From an uncultured Endomicrobiia bacterium (GTDB lineage Bacteria; Elusimicrobiota; Endomicrobiia; DTEH01), in NCBI GenBank assembly GCA_937936785.1, contig CALDDQ010000014.1, positions 27,329-91,328 of the forward strand: a stretch of DNA of 64,000 bases, read 5' to 3'. The first letter of the stretch is position 1. Every line of letters begins with the position of its first letter. This document shows, one piece after another, positions 9,021 to 17,427 of this stretch. The notes under the pieces were generated by a model. It saw nothing but the letters and a program-made list of their open reading frames with translations, had not been told where the DNA came from and did no database searches. A program made the translations under genes and the position numbers.

Positions 9021-9766
9021 TTTACGGAATTTTTTCAGATGTACATTCTAACAAAGAAGCTTTTGATGTGGTGATGGAGTTTTATGGTAAAAATTGGAAT
9101 ATAGATTATTATTTATTTTGCGGTGATATTGTAGGATATGGCCCTGAACCAAAAGAGTGCATAGACAAAATTATGCAAATGAAAAATTTGTATGCTGTTA
9201 TGGGAAACCATGAATCTGTTTTGGTAAATAAAAAATCTATATCGCAGTTTAATGAATATGCTAAAGAAACATTACTTTGGACTAAAAAAAATATAGAAAA
9301 AGAACAGTTAGAATTTTTAAATCAATTATCACAAATAGTAGAAATAAAAGATATAACATTAGTTCATGCATCTCCTACGAAACCTCTAGAAGGATATATT
9401 TTATCTTCGCAACAGTGTTTGAATAATATAAACAAATTTTCTACAAGGATATGTTTTATCGGGCATACTCATGAACCATTTGTTTTTGGGATTGATAAAG
9501 ATAAAAATATTAGTTTTACAATGTTGAAATTTGACAATGACAAGTATGAATTAAAGTTAAACAAAGAAACAAGATATATTGTTAATGTTGGTTCTGTAGG
9601 TCAGCCGCGAGATGGTAATCCTAAAAGTTGTTGTGTGATTTATGACGATGTAAAAGATATATTGATATTTTATAGGTTGCAATATAATATAGAACAAGTT
9701 CAAAAAAAGATGGAAAAATTTTTTTTACCAAAGTTTTTGATACAAAGATTATCCTACGGACAATAA
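9017..9766 (+). CDS. calcineurin-like metallophosphoesterase (YfcE/ApaH-like)
   Basis: A 249-residue two-metal phosphoesterase with all five family motifs. These are D-x-H at D8/H10 (FSDVHSN), GDIVGYGPEP with D37, GNHE with N64/H65, a lone His in VHASP, and GHTH at about residue 152. The C-terminal NVGSVGQPRDGNPKSC block is characteristic of the small bacterial branch related to diadenosine tetraphosphatase and YfcE. The substrate is not known for this branch. Its ATG overlaps the stop of the glycosyltransferase gene (ATGA). The protein is probably cytoplasmic, as there is no signal peptide. Confidence 0.9.
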   Translation: MIYGIFSDVHSNKEAFDVVMEFYGKNWNIDYYLFCGDIVGYGPEPKECIDKIMQMKNLYAVMGNHESVLVNKKSISQFNEYAKETLLWTKKNIEKEQLEFLNQLSQIVEIKDITLVHASPTKPLEGYILSSQQCLNNINKFSTRICFIGHTHEPFVFGIDKDKNISFTMLKFDNDKYELKLNKETRYIVNVGSVGQPRDGNPKSCCVIYDDVKDILIFYRLQYNIEQVQKKMEKFFLPKFLIQRLSYGQ

Positions 9767-9778
9767 AATAGTTTGTTG

Positions 9779-9807
9779 TTGAAATGAAACGTTAATTTTT
9801 ATATAAC
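9779..9807 (+). promoter_or_regulatory. SigA-type promoter for flbD-motA-motB
   Basis: TTGAAA (9779-9784) and TATAAC (9802-9807), each five of six to consensus, are separated by 17 bp. The predicted transcription start falls on or next to the flbD ATG at 9814. No Shine-Dalgarno precedes flbD, so a leaderless mRNA is likely. Confidence 0.55.
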
Positions 9808-9813
9808 ATAAAA

Positions 9814-10023
9814 ATGATAAAACTACACAAACTTAATGGGTTAGAAATAAGCATAAATGTTGATCACATAGAACAAATAGAATCTGTGCCTGATACAAAG
9901 ATTGTACTTACAACGGGAAACCAGATTATTGTCAAAGAAAGTATTGATGAAATTAAACAAAAAGTTGTTGAATATAAGGCTGAGATAGAATTAGAAAAGG
10001 ATAAAAAGATAAAAATTAATTAA
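9814..10023 (+). CDS. flbD: FlbD family flagellar protein
   Basis: A 69-residue protein of the FlbD family, which sits next to motA and motB in many motile bacteria; its exact role in flagellar function is poorly defined. The conserved core is IKLHKLNGLEISIN, DHIEQIESVPDTKIVLTTG and the Lys/Glu-rich amphipathic end. The start is the first ATG after the proposed promoter and no ribosome-binding site is visible. motA follows 18 nt later. Assignment rests on both the sequence pattern and the gene order. Confidence 0.85.
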   Translation: MIKLHKLNGLEISINVDHIEQIESVPDTKIVLTTGNQIIVKESIDEIKQKVVEYKAEIELEKDKKIKIN

Positions 10024-10041
10024 ACTGGATGGTAAATTATT

Positions 10042-10896
10042 ATGGATATAACAACACTTATAGGAACAATAGCAGGTTTGTTATTAATAGCTTTAGGAAT
10101 TACAATTCGTGGTGGAGGTTTTGATTTAGGACAATTTTTAGCTTTTTATAATTTTCCTTCGTTAATGATAACTTTTGGAGGAGCAATTTCTGCAACTTTG
10201 GTTAATTATCCATTATCTCAGGTTGTTGGTGTAATAAAAATTGTCCGCAAAGTTCTTTCAGAAACAGGTGTTGATGCTAGTGGTATAATTGAACAGTTTG
10301 TTATTTTATCACAAAAAGCAAAAAAGGAAGGTCTTTTAGTTTTGGAAGAAGATATAAAAAAAATGGATAACGATTTTATGCGCAGAGGTTTACAGATGGT
10401 TGTTGATGGTCAAGATGCAGATTTTATTCGTAATCTTATGGAAACAGAAGTTGCTTTTTTGCAGGAAAGACATAAAATTGGACAGGAAATTTTTATTGCT
10501 TTAGGAACTTATTCGCCAGCATTTGGTATGTTGGGAACTATTATAGGACTTATTTTAATGCTAAGAAACTTGCAAGATCAATCTCAGATAGCATCAGGTA
10601 TGGCAGTGGCACTTTTGACAACATTTTATGGTGCGGTGGCTGCATATTTAATCTTTTTACCAATAGCAGGAAAACTTAAACGGCGTAGTGAAGAAGAAGT
10701 TTTTGTAAAAGAAGTTATAATTCGTGGAATATTGTTGTTGCAATCAGGTGTTGCACCGTCTGTTATGGAGGCTAACTTGCAGGCATATTTATCGCCTGCG
10801 ATGCGTAAGGTTGCTCTGGCAAAAGAAAAAGCTGCCAGAGAACAAATGTCTTCTGGTGGTGATAAAACTGTTGTGGGTAAAGAAGAGGGAAAATAA
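10042..10896 (+). CDS. motA: flagellar stator protein MotA
   Basis: The 284-residue MotA subunit forms, with MotB, the ion channel that drives flagellar rotation. Four membrane segments are visible: residues about 5-23 (TLIGTIAGLLLIALGI), 33-52, 155-175 and 190-210. The third contains the conserved YSPAFGMLGTIIGL with the channel-associated Pro. The cytoplasmic loop after segment two carries the motor-contact region (DDFMRRGLQ-like). The C-terminal tail is charged. It lies between flbD and motB, only 3 nt before motB. Confidence 0.95.
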   Translation: MDITTLIGTIAGLLLIALGITIRGGGFDLGQFLAFYNFPSLMITFGGAISATLVNYPLSQVVGVIKIVRKVLSETGVDASGIIEQFVILSQKAKKEGLLVLEEDIKKMDNDFMRRGLQMVVDGQDADFIRNLMETEVAFLQERHKIGQEIFIALGTYSPAFGMLGTIIGLILMLRNLQDQSQIASGMAVALLTTFYGAVAAYLIFLPIAGKLKRRSEEEVFVKEVIIRGILLLQSGVAPSVMEANLQAYLSPAMRKVALAKEKAAREQMSSGGDKTVVGKEEGK

Positions 10897-10899
10897 TTT

Positions 10900-11565
10900 A
10901 TGCCTATAAAAAAATCTGAAGTTGGCGAAATTGGGAAACCTGCACCTACGTGGATGGTATCGTACTCAGATTTGGTTACACAAATGTTAACTTTTTTTAT
11001 AATGTTGTTTGCACTTTCTTCTGCTACAACAGAAGATCAACTAAAAAAAATACAACGAAAAATAGATTCTTATGTTATGGAAAACCAACTTGAAAAATTT
11101 GTTTCAACACGAATTACTATGAAAGAGGGGTTAATTATAACTTTTTCTGAGAAATATATGTTTGACCCTGGTAAATCAGAAATTTATCCTGAAGCTAAAT
11201 TGGTTATAAAAAGCATCGCTAAACTTTTGACTGACGAACCTAATAGAATTTCAATTGAAGGACATACAGATAACACTCCTATCGCTACAAAAGAATTTCC
11301 TTCTAACTGGGAACTATCAAACTCTCGTGCAACAAATTTGTTAAGATATTTGTTAGAAGAATTACAATTTGAACCAAAAAGATTGACTGCAGCTGGTTTT
11401 GGAGAATGGCATCCTGTTGCTAATAACGATACTCCAGAAGGAAGAGCAAAAAACCGTCGTGTAGATATAATTGTAAGAAGAATGGATTTAGACGAGATGC
11501 GTGTTTGGAACCAAAAATTATCTCTTGCAGCAAAAGCTGTAACTAATGTTAGAGATAAAAAGTAG
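10900..11565 (+). CDS. motB: flagellar stator protein MotB
   Basis: The 221-residue stator partner of MotA. The single N-terminal membrane helix carries the ion-binding Asp24 in TWMVSYSDLVTQMLTFF. The peptidoglycan-binding OmpA-like domain occupies about residues 75-205, with SIEGHTDNTPI, LSNSRATNLLRYLLEE, GFGEWHPVANND and the closing GRAKNRRVDIIV. The short linker (about residues 45-75) is the expected plug region. The start follows a GAGGGA site inside the end of motA. No other flagellar genes are in the window. Confidence 0.95.
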   Translation: MPIKKSEVGEIGKPAPTWMVSYSDLVTQMLTFFIMLFALSSATTEDQLKKIQRKIDSYVMENQLEKFVSTRITMKEGLIITFSEKYMFDPGKSEIYPEAKLVIKSIAKLLTDEPNRISIEGHTDNTPIATKEFPSNWELSNSRATNLLRYLLEELQFEPKRLTAAGFGEWHPVANNDTPEGRAKNRRVDIIVRRMDLDEMRVWNQKLSLAAKAVTNVRDKK

Positions 11566-11584
11566 TTAAGAAATAAAAACCTAT

Positions 11585-11656
<72 letters not shown>

Positions 11657-11683
11657 TGTTATTGCTTCTCTTAAGAGAAAAAA

Positions 11684-12565
11684 ATGAATTTAAAGTATGC
11701 AGATCCAAAAATTTTAAAGCAAATTGATCAAATAATTTTTGAATCAAAACTTCCAGTAGAAGGAAATATTTCCGGAAAACACAAAAGTAATCTAATTGGT
11801 AAATCACTTGAATTTGTTCAACATAGAGAATATTTTCAAGGTGATGATTTAAAAACTATAGATTGGAAAGTTTATGCTCGCAGAGAAAAGTTTTATATAA
11901 AACAGTATCATCAAGAGACCAATTTAAACTGTTATTTTTTGTTAGATTGTTCAGAATCTATGTTTTTTAGATATAAAAATGAATTAACAAAATATGAATA
12001 TGCAAATAATATGATATCTTATATAAGTTACATTTTATTAAGTCAAAATGATAATGTTGGATTAATAAAATATGATAATAAAATACAACAAATAATTTTT
12101 CCTCGTTATGGGAAAGAATATTATTACAAAATATTAAATACTCTTGATGAAATTAATTTTAACCAAAAAACAGATTGGAGCAATCTTGCAGAAAATATCT
12201 TAAAATATATTAAAAAAAATTCATTGTTGATATTAATTTCAGATTTAATCTTTGAACAAAAAAAAGTTGTTAATATATTGAAACAACTAAATTTCTCAGA
12301 AATAAATGTTTTGGTTTTACACATAATTGAACCAGTAGAAAAAAGTTTAGAATTAGGTAGTGAAAGAATCTTGTTTGAAGATTTGGAAAATAAAAATTTA
12401 AAAATAGAGTCTAATATTGAAGATATAAAAGAATTATACCAAAAAGAGTTTATTAAACGAATAGAATTTTTTAAAAAAGAGTTTAGTAATTCCAAAATTA
12501 AATACTATGAAATATATACTGATGTAAAAATAATAGAAAACTTAAAACTTGTATTGAACGAATAA
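11684..12565 (+). CDS. DUF58 domain protein (VWA-like, Bat cluster)
   Basis: A 293-residue DUF58 protein, normally the partner of a MoxR AAA ATPase and VWA membrane proteins in Bat-type clusters. The DUF58 signature is at about residues 52-75 (FQGDDLKTIDWKVYARREKF), followed by a VWA-like metal site DxSxS in LLDCSESM. Before it, the N-terminal segment LPVEGNISGKHKSN matches the usual position of the GxHxS-type motif. There is no membrane segment, so the protein is probably cytoplasmic. It begins 27 nt after tRNA-Gly and ends 4 nt before the BatA-like gene. No moxR gene is present upstream. Confidence 0.88.
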   Translation: MNLKYADPKILKQIDQIIFESKLPVEGNISGKHKSNLIGKSLEFVQHREYFQGDDLKTIDWKVYARREKFYIKQYHQETNLNCYFLLDCSESMFFRYKNELTKYEYANNMISYISYILLSQNDNVGLIKYDNKIQQIIFPRYGKEYYYKILNTLDEINFNQKTDWSNLAENILKYIKKNSLLILISDLIFEQKKVVNILKQLNFSEINVLVLHIIEPVEKSLELGSERILFEDLENKNLKIESNIEDIKELYQKEFIKRIEFFKKEFSNSKIKYYEIYTDVKIIENLKLVLNE

Positions 12566-12569
12566 TAAA

Positions 12570-14570
12570 ATGATAAATTTTTATAATAATGTATTGTTAT
12601 GGTTATTGCCATTGAGCATACTTCCTTTGGTATTACATTTGTTGTCTTTTAAAAAAAGTAAAAGATTACAATTTAGTTATACTTTTTTAGTAGAAAAAGT
12701 TGTGCAGTCAAATTTAATAGAAAAAAAAATTGTAGATATTGTAGTTTTAATATTAAGATGTTTGATAATATTTTTTTTGATAATATATTTTGCAAGACCA
12801 GTTTTGTTTTATAATCCGTCTAATAAAAACAATATAAATTTAATTATAGCAATTGATTCTTCAATGTCAATGAGACAAAGAATGTTTAATGAAAGTAAAT
12901 TTAAGTTTATAGTAGATGCTGTTGAAAAAAGTTTAAAATATTTTAGAGCAAAAAGAATAAAAGTTCACTTGATTATGTTTGATGAGGAAATAAAAGTTTT
13001 GAACAAAAAGTTTGAATTTGTTGAGGAGATATCTTTTGATAAAAACAATTATTTCCCTTCATATAAATCAACAGATGTAAATATGTTGTTGAACTATTCA
13101 ATCAATATGTTTAATATGTATGGTGATGAATATCAAAATAAAGTGTTAATTTTTACTGATTTTGCAGAACACGTTTTTGAAGATATAAAAAATAAAGAAT
13201 TTGTAGAAAATAAATATGGCATAGATTTCTTGTTTTGTTATCCAGAGATTACAAATCAGAACGGGTATATAAAATCTGCTCAAGTAACATTAAAAAATAA
13301 TTTGTTTAGTATAGAATTTTTTCCTTTGATACCTAAAGATAGTATACCTACAATAGCAAGATTTTTTATTGAAAATAAAATGGTAGATTCTGCTAATATA
13401 ATTTTAGGAAAAGAAAAATATTCGTTTAATTATATTGTAGAACAAAAAACTAATAATATTGCAGGATATATAAGTTTGACACCAGATGCTTTAAATGAAG
13501 ATAATAATTTTTATTTTACATATGCCGACTCTATGAATAAAAGTATACTGTGTATTGTTGATGAACCGTTTTATTTAATGGGAATAAATAGTTTAAAATA
13601 TTATTTTGAAAAATTAAATGTTTTAGGATATGAATTTAAAGTTATAAATTATGAAAAAGTTCAAGATGAAAATAAAATTTTAGAAGAAAATGAAAATATA
13701 ATTTTTGTTAATAACAAGCAGTTGTTAGGTTATGATAAAAACAAATTTTTTGATAAAAAAATGTTATTTTTTTGTGATACATCAGTTTCAGAAGAAAATT
13801 ATGATAAATTTTTTGATGGTTTAGAGTTTATAGAAGAACAGGAAAATGTATATAACAATTATTATTTAGTTTTAGGTGATGATGAAGATTTTAACAATTT
13901 TGCTAAAAGTTTTAATTTAAAAAATGTTGAAGTTAAGAAAAAATATAAAGTTAATATAAACAAAAATTATGGTTGGAGAACGTTGTTGAAATTCAACGAT
14001 GGCACGCCTGCCTTGTTGCAAAAAGAAAAAATGTATGTTTTTACATTTTCTGCAGATAGAGAATTAAGCAACATAATTTATAAACCTTTTTTTGTCAGTA
14101 TAATAAAAAAATTGTTTGGTTCACAAGATCTAAACAATAATGGGTATAAAAACTATTATTTTGTATCGGAAAAGATTAATATAAAAAATGTGAAAAGTAT
14201 ATATTATGATAAAAATAATCCCATATTAGAAGAAGATAAATATTTTAAGATAACTCCTGAAAGTGTTACATTTTACAAACCTGGGTTTTATTATATTTTA
14301 GACATAGATAATAATGAAAGATGTGTTGCTGTAAACGCTATATTAAAAGAAAGTAATTTACAACTTTCTGAAAAAGATAAGGTTAGAAATAAGATGAAAA
14401 GTATAAAAAGGTCTACAATAAGTTTTTTAGATATAAGTAAATCAAATTATGAGAATGAGTTTATAAAATGGTGTTTTGGGAAAGAGTATTCAGATAATGT
14501 AGTATTATTAATAGCGATAATGTTTGTGTTGGAAACAATCTTGTCAAGAACAAGAAAAAGAATAATATGA
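12570..14570 (+). CDS. BatA-like membrane protein with VWA domain
   Basis: A 666-residue protein with the N-terminal BatA arrangement. One helix (LLWLLPLSILPLVLHLLSF) is followed by a KK-rich loop and a second helix (VVLILRCLIIFFLIIYFARP). A VWA domain then begins with the metal-site sequence IAIDSSMSM (DxSxS). A long less-conserved middle follows, with a final helix near the C-terminus (VVLLIAIMFVLETIL). Proteins of this type form an envelope complex linked to stress tolerance in Bacteroides and Leptospira, but their reaction is unknown. The stop overlaps the next start by 4 nt. Confidence 0.8.
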   Translation: MINFYNNVLLWLLPLSILPLVLHLLSFKKSKRLQFSYTFLVEKVVQSNLIEKKIVDIVVLILRCLIIFFLIIYFARPVLFYNPSNKNNINLIIAIDSSMSMRQRMFNESKFKFIVDAVEKSLKYFRAKRIKVHLIMFDEEIKVLNKKFEFVEEISFDKNNYFPSYKSTDVNMLLNYSINMFNMYGDEYQNKVLIFTDFAEHVFEDIKNKEFVENKYGIDFLFCYPEITNQNGYIKSAQVTLKNNLFSIEFFPLIPKDSIPTIARFFIENKMVDSANIILGKEKYSFNYIVEQKTNNIAGYISLTPDALNEDNNFYFTYADSMNKSILCIVDEPFYLMGINSLKYYFEKLNVLGYEFKVINYEKVQDENKILEENENIIFVNNKQLLGYDKNKFFDKKMLFFCDTSVSEENYDKFFDGLEFIEEQENVYNNYYLVLGDDEDFNNFAKSFNLKNVEVKKKYKVNINKNYGWRTLLKFNDGTPALLQKEKMYVFTFSADRELSNIIYKPFFVSIIKKLFGSQDLNNNGYKNYYFVSEKINIKNVKSIYYDKNNPILEEDKYFKITPESVTFYKPGFYYILDIDNNERCVAVNAILKESNLQLSEKDKVRNKMKSIKRSTISFLDISKSNYENEFIKWCFGKEYSDNVVLLIAIMFVLETILSRTRKRII

Positions 14571-15310
14571 AAAAATTGTTTTATATAATATTGATAGAAA
14601 TATTTTTTATATCTAATGCTTACATGTCAAATTTTAAATGGGTTCAACTTAAATATGAAGGTAATTGGGATCCAGTTCCAAATGTTTATATAGATGTGAT
14701 AAACATTTTAACACTTACTACAAGTATAACTTGTGAAACTGAACGTGTTATAATAGATATTTCATCGCCAAAATTTGCTTTTGAATTAAGCCAGAGTCCG
14801 TTTATAATAATTTTAGGTAATAATGAAATAAATTTAACAAAAGAACAAATAAATGTTTTAAGAAGTTATGTTATAAATGGTGGAACAATTTTTGTTGAAG
14901 ATGTCTCAGAACTTAGGTATAGTAAATTTGACACTTCAATAAAAAAGTTATTTAAAGAAATATTTCCTGAATATAAATTAAAAAAAACTGCTTCTGATAA
15001 TGTTCTTATGAAATCATTTTATTTGTTAACACAAGTTACTGGCAGAATAATTCTTAATGATTATTTAGAATACATTGAATATGAGAACCGTCCTGTAATA
15101 ATTTATTCAAGAAACAATATGATTTCCTGTTGGGCCAGGGACCGTTTTGGTAAGTTTTTGTATGAATGTTTACCTGGTGCAGAACAGCAAAGGTTTAATT
15201 CACAAAAGTTGTTTTTAAACATAATTATGTATTCTTTATGTGGAACATACAAATCTGACCAAGTTCATCAACCATATATTGACCAAAGGTTAAAATTAAG
15301 AAAATGGTAG
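14567..15310 (+). CDS. DUF4159 domain protein, exported
   Basis: A 247-residue protein with an N-terminal signal peptide or anchor (KKLFYIILIEIFFISNAY) and a DUF4159 domain. Typical elements are FKWVQLKYEGNWDPVPN near residue 22, the strand PFIIILGN, the turn LRSYVINGGTIFVED, and the C-terminal block with RDRFGKFLYECLPG. DUF4159 proteins accompany DUF58 and VWA genes in Bat-type clusters. The fold resembles a class I amidotransferase, but no catalytic Cys is evident. It overlaps both neighbours by 4-7 nt, so it is certainly co-translated with them. Confidence 0.78.
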   Translation: MKKLFYIILIEIFFISNAYMSNFKWVQLKYEGNWDPVPNVYIDVINILTLTTSITCETERVIIDISSPKFAFELSQSPFIIILGNNEINLTKEQINVLRSYVINGGTIFVEDVSELRYSKFDTSIKKLFKEIFPEYKLKKTASDNVLMKSFYLLTQVTGRIILNDYLEYIEYENRPVIIYSRNNMISCWARDRFGKFLYECLPGAEQQRFNSQKLFLNIIMYSLCGTYKSDQVHQPYIDQRLKLRKW

Positions 15311-17427
15311 ATGTTAAAATTAATTTAATAGTAATAATATTTTTGTGCTTATTATTGATAACGTATTTTTTTTATTTGTTAAAAAATAAAAAACTTTATA
15401 TATCAATATTTTTTAGAACAATATTATTTTTGATTTTAATAATATTGATGTTAAAAGTGTCATATAAAGTTTTAACTATAAATAAAAAGTTTGATGTAAT
15501 ATTCTTGATAGATAATTCTTACAGTATGACATTTAACCAACGATTGTCAAAAGTTAATACCTTTTTAGAAAAAAATTTTAAACAAATAGAAAAAAAAGCT
15601 AATGTTAAATATTTTGTTTTTAACGATGATGCACAAAAAATAGAAAAAAATGTTAAAATAGAAGTAACAAAAAAAAATACCAATATAAAGAAATCAATAG
15701 AAAATATTTTGTTTCAAAACAAAAATGTTGATGTCATAATTTTGTTTACAGATGGCAATGATATATATGAAAAATATCCTGATTTCACTGGCTATAAAAC
15801 AGTAGTTTATCCAATAAATTTTAACGAAAATAATTTTAAAGATGTTGCAATAAAAGATTTACGATATAGTACTTTAGGTTTTAAAGGTACAAATTATGAA
15901 TTAACTTGTGTAATTCTTAATTATGGATATGATAATAAAAATATTCTTGTAACAATAGCTGATGAAAAAGAAGTTTTAGATACAAAAAGAATAAATTTAA
16001 AAAGTGGCAAAAACGAAGTAAAACTAAATTTTGTGCCTAAAGATGTAGGTAAAAAAAGATATTATGTAAAAATAGAACATTTATTAGGTGAGGTGTCATA
16101 CGAAAATAATAAAAAATATTTTGAATTAGAAGTTATAAAGGATAAAATTAGAATATTATACATTTGTGGTGAACCATCTACAGAATATTATTTTTTACGT
16201 TCAATGTTAAAAAATGAACCGAATTTTGATTTAGTTTCTTTTGTTATTTTAAGAAATAATGATAGCCAGATAATTGTACCTGATGAAGATTTATCTTTAA
16301 TACCATTTCCGATTCATGATATTTTTGTAAAAGAATTAAACAATTACGATTTGTTACTATTAGAAAATTTTTCATACAAAAAATTTTCAATTCCGGTTCA
16401 ATATCTTGAAAATATAAAAAGGTATGTTTCTACTGGTGGAGGATTTATAATGATAGGAGGAAAAAATTCTTTTTCTTTAGGTGGATATAAAAATACTCCT
16501 ATAGAAGATATACTTCCTGTAGAGATTTATGAAAATGAAGAATTTGTGAAACAAGATTTTGTTCCTAAAGTTAATGATTATTTTGATCCATTGTTAAAAA
16601 TATACGATAATTTAAAACATAATGAGTCTATATTAAAAAATATTCCTTCTTTAAAAAATTATAACAAGGTAGGATATAAACAAGGGTCTAAAGTAATTTT
16701 TTGGCACCCAGTAGATAAATTAGGCCAAAACTATGTGCCGATATCTTCTTACTGGAAATTTGATAAAGGGCGTGTGTTTACAATTTCTTCTGGCAATACC
16801 TGGAAATGGGTTTTAGAAAATATGTTATCAAAAAACTATGATTTTAAAAATATGTATGTTCAGTTTTGGAAGAATGTTATTTATTGGTGTGGAGGTATAA
16901 CTGAGATAAAAAATATTCGAATATTGTTTGATAAAGAAAATATTGTAGTTGACGATAATATAAAAATTAGAATAGTCATGTCCGGGAAACATACAATAGA
17001 ACCAGAACTATATGTAACCTATCCAGATTTAACAAAAGTACGATTAAATATAAAAAAAATTTCATTGCAGGAATATGTTTGTGAAATGAATTTTATGTCA
17101 AAAGGAAGATATGCATTTACAGCATTTTATAATGAAAATAATGTTGTTTATAGAGATGATAAAATTGTTTATGTGCGAGAAAATATTTTTGATGAAATTG
17201 TAAATTTAAAGATTAATGAAGATTATTTGAATAAAATTGCTAATATTACAGGTGGTATGGTAATAAATTATGATAATTTTGAGCTTGAAGAAATAATTGA
17301 TCATACAAGAAAAAATAAAGGGAAAGAATATTCGTTAAATTATGAAATATATAATAACTTTTTAGTTGGTATAGTGTTTATGCTGATTTTTATTTCTGAA
17401 ATATTTTTTATGAGAAAATTTAGATGA
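15304..17427 (+). CDS. VWA and glutamine-amidotransferase-like membrane protein
   Basis: A 707-residue membrane protein. Two N-terminal helices (about residues 6-26 and 30-52) precede a VWA domain with FLIDNSYSM (DxSxS) near residue 70. The middle holds a beta-rich CARDB-like stretch (about residues 190-275). An amidotransferase-like domain contains RYVSTGGGFIMIGGKNSF and the LPVEIYEN element near residues 375-415. One C-terminal helix ends the protein. This layout is common for the second VWA protein of Bat-type clusters. No enzyme activity is known; the amidotransferase-like fold lacks a clear nucleophile here. It is coupled to both neighbours by overlaps. Confidence 0.78.
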   Translation: MVDVKINLIVIIFLCLLLITYFFYLLKNKKLYISIFFRTILFLILIILMLKVSYKVLTINKKFDVIFLIDNSYSMTFNQRLSKVNTFLEKNFKQIEKKANVKYFVFNDDAQKIEKNVKIEVTKKNTNIKKSIENILFQNKNVDVIILFTDGNDIYEKYPDFTGYKTVVYPINFNENNFKDVAIKDLRYSTLGFKGTNYELTCVILNYGYDNKNILVTIADEKEVLDTKRINLKSGKNEVKLNFVPKDVGKKRYYVKIEHLLGEVSYENNKKYFELEVIKDKIRILYICGEPSTEYYFLRSMLKNEPNFDLVSFVILRNNDSQIIVPDEDLSLIPFPIHDIFVKELNNYDLLLLENFSYKKFSIPVQYLENIKRYVSTGGGFIMIGGKNSFSLGGYKNTPIEDILPVEIYENEEFVKQDFVPKVNDYFDPLLKIYDNLKHNESILKNIPSLKNYNKVGYKQGSKVIFWHPVDKLGQNYVPISSYWKFDKGRVFTISSGNTWKWVLENMLSKNYDFKNMYVQFWKNVIYWCGGITEIKNIRILFDKENIVVDDNIKIRIVMSGKHTIEPELYVTYPDLTKVRLNIKKISLQEYVCEMNFMSKGRYAFTAFYNENNVVYRDDKIVYVRENIFDEIVNLKINEDYLNKIANITGGMVINYDNFELEEIIDHTRKNKGKEYSLNYEIYNNFLVGIVFMLIFISEIFFMRKFR

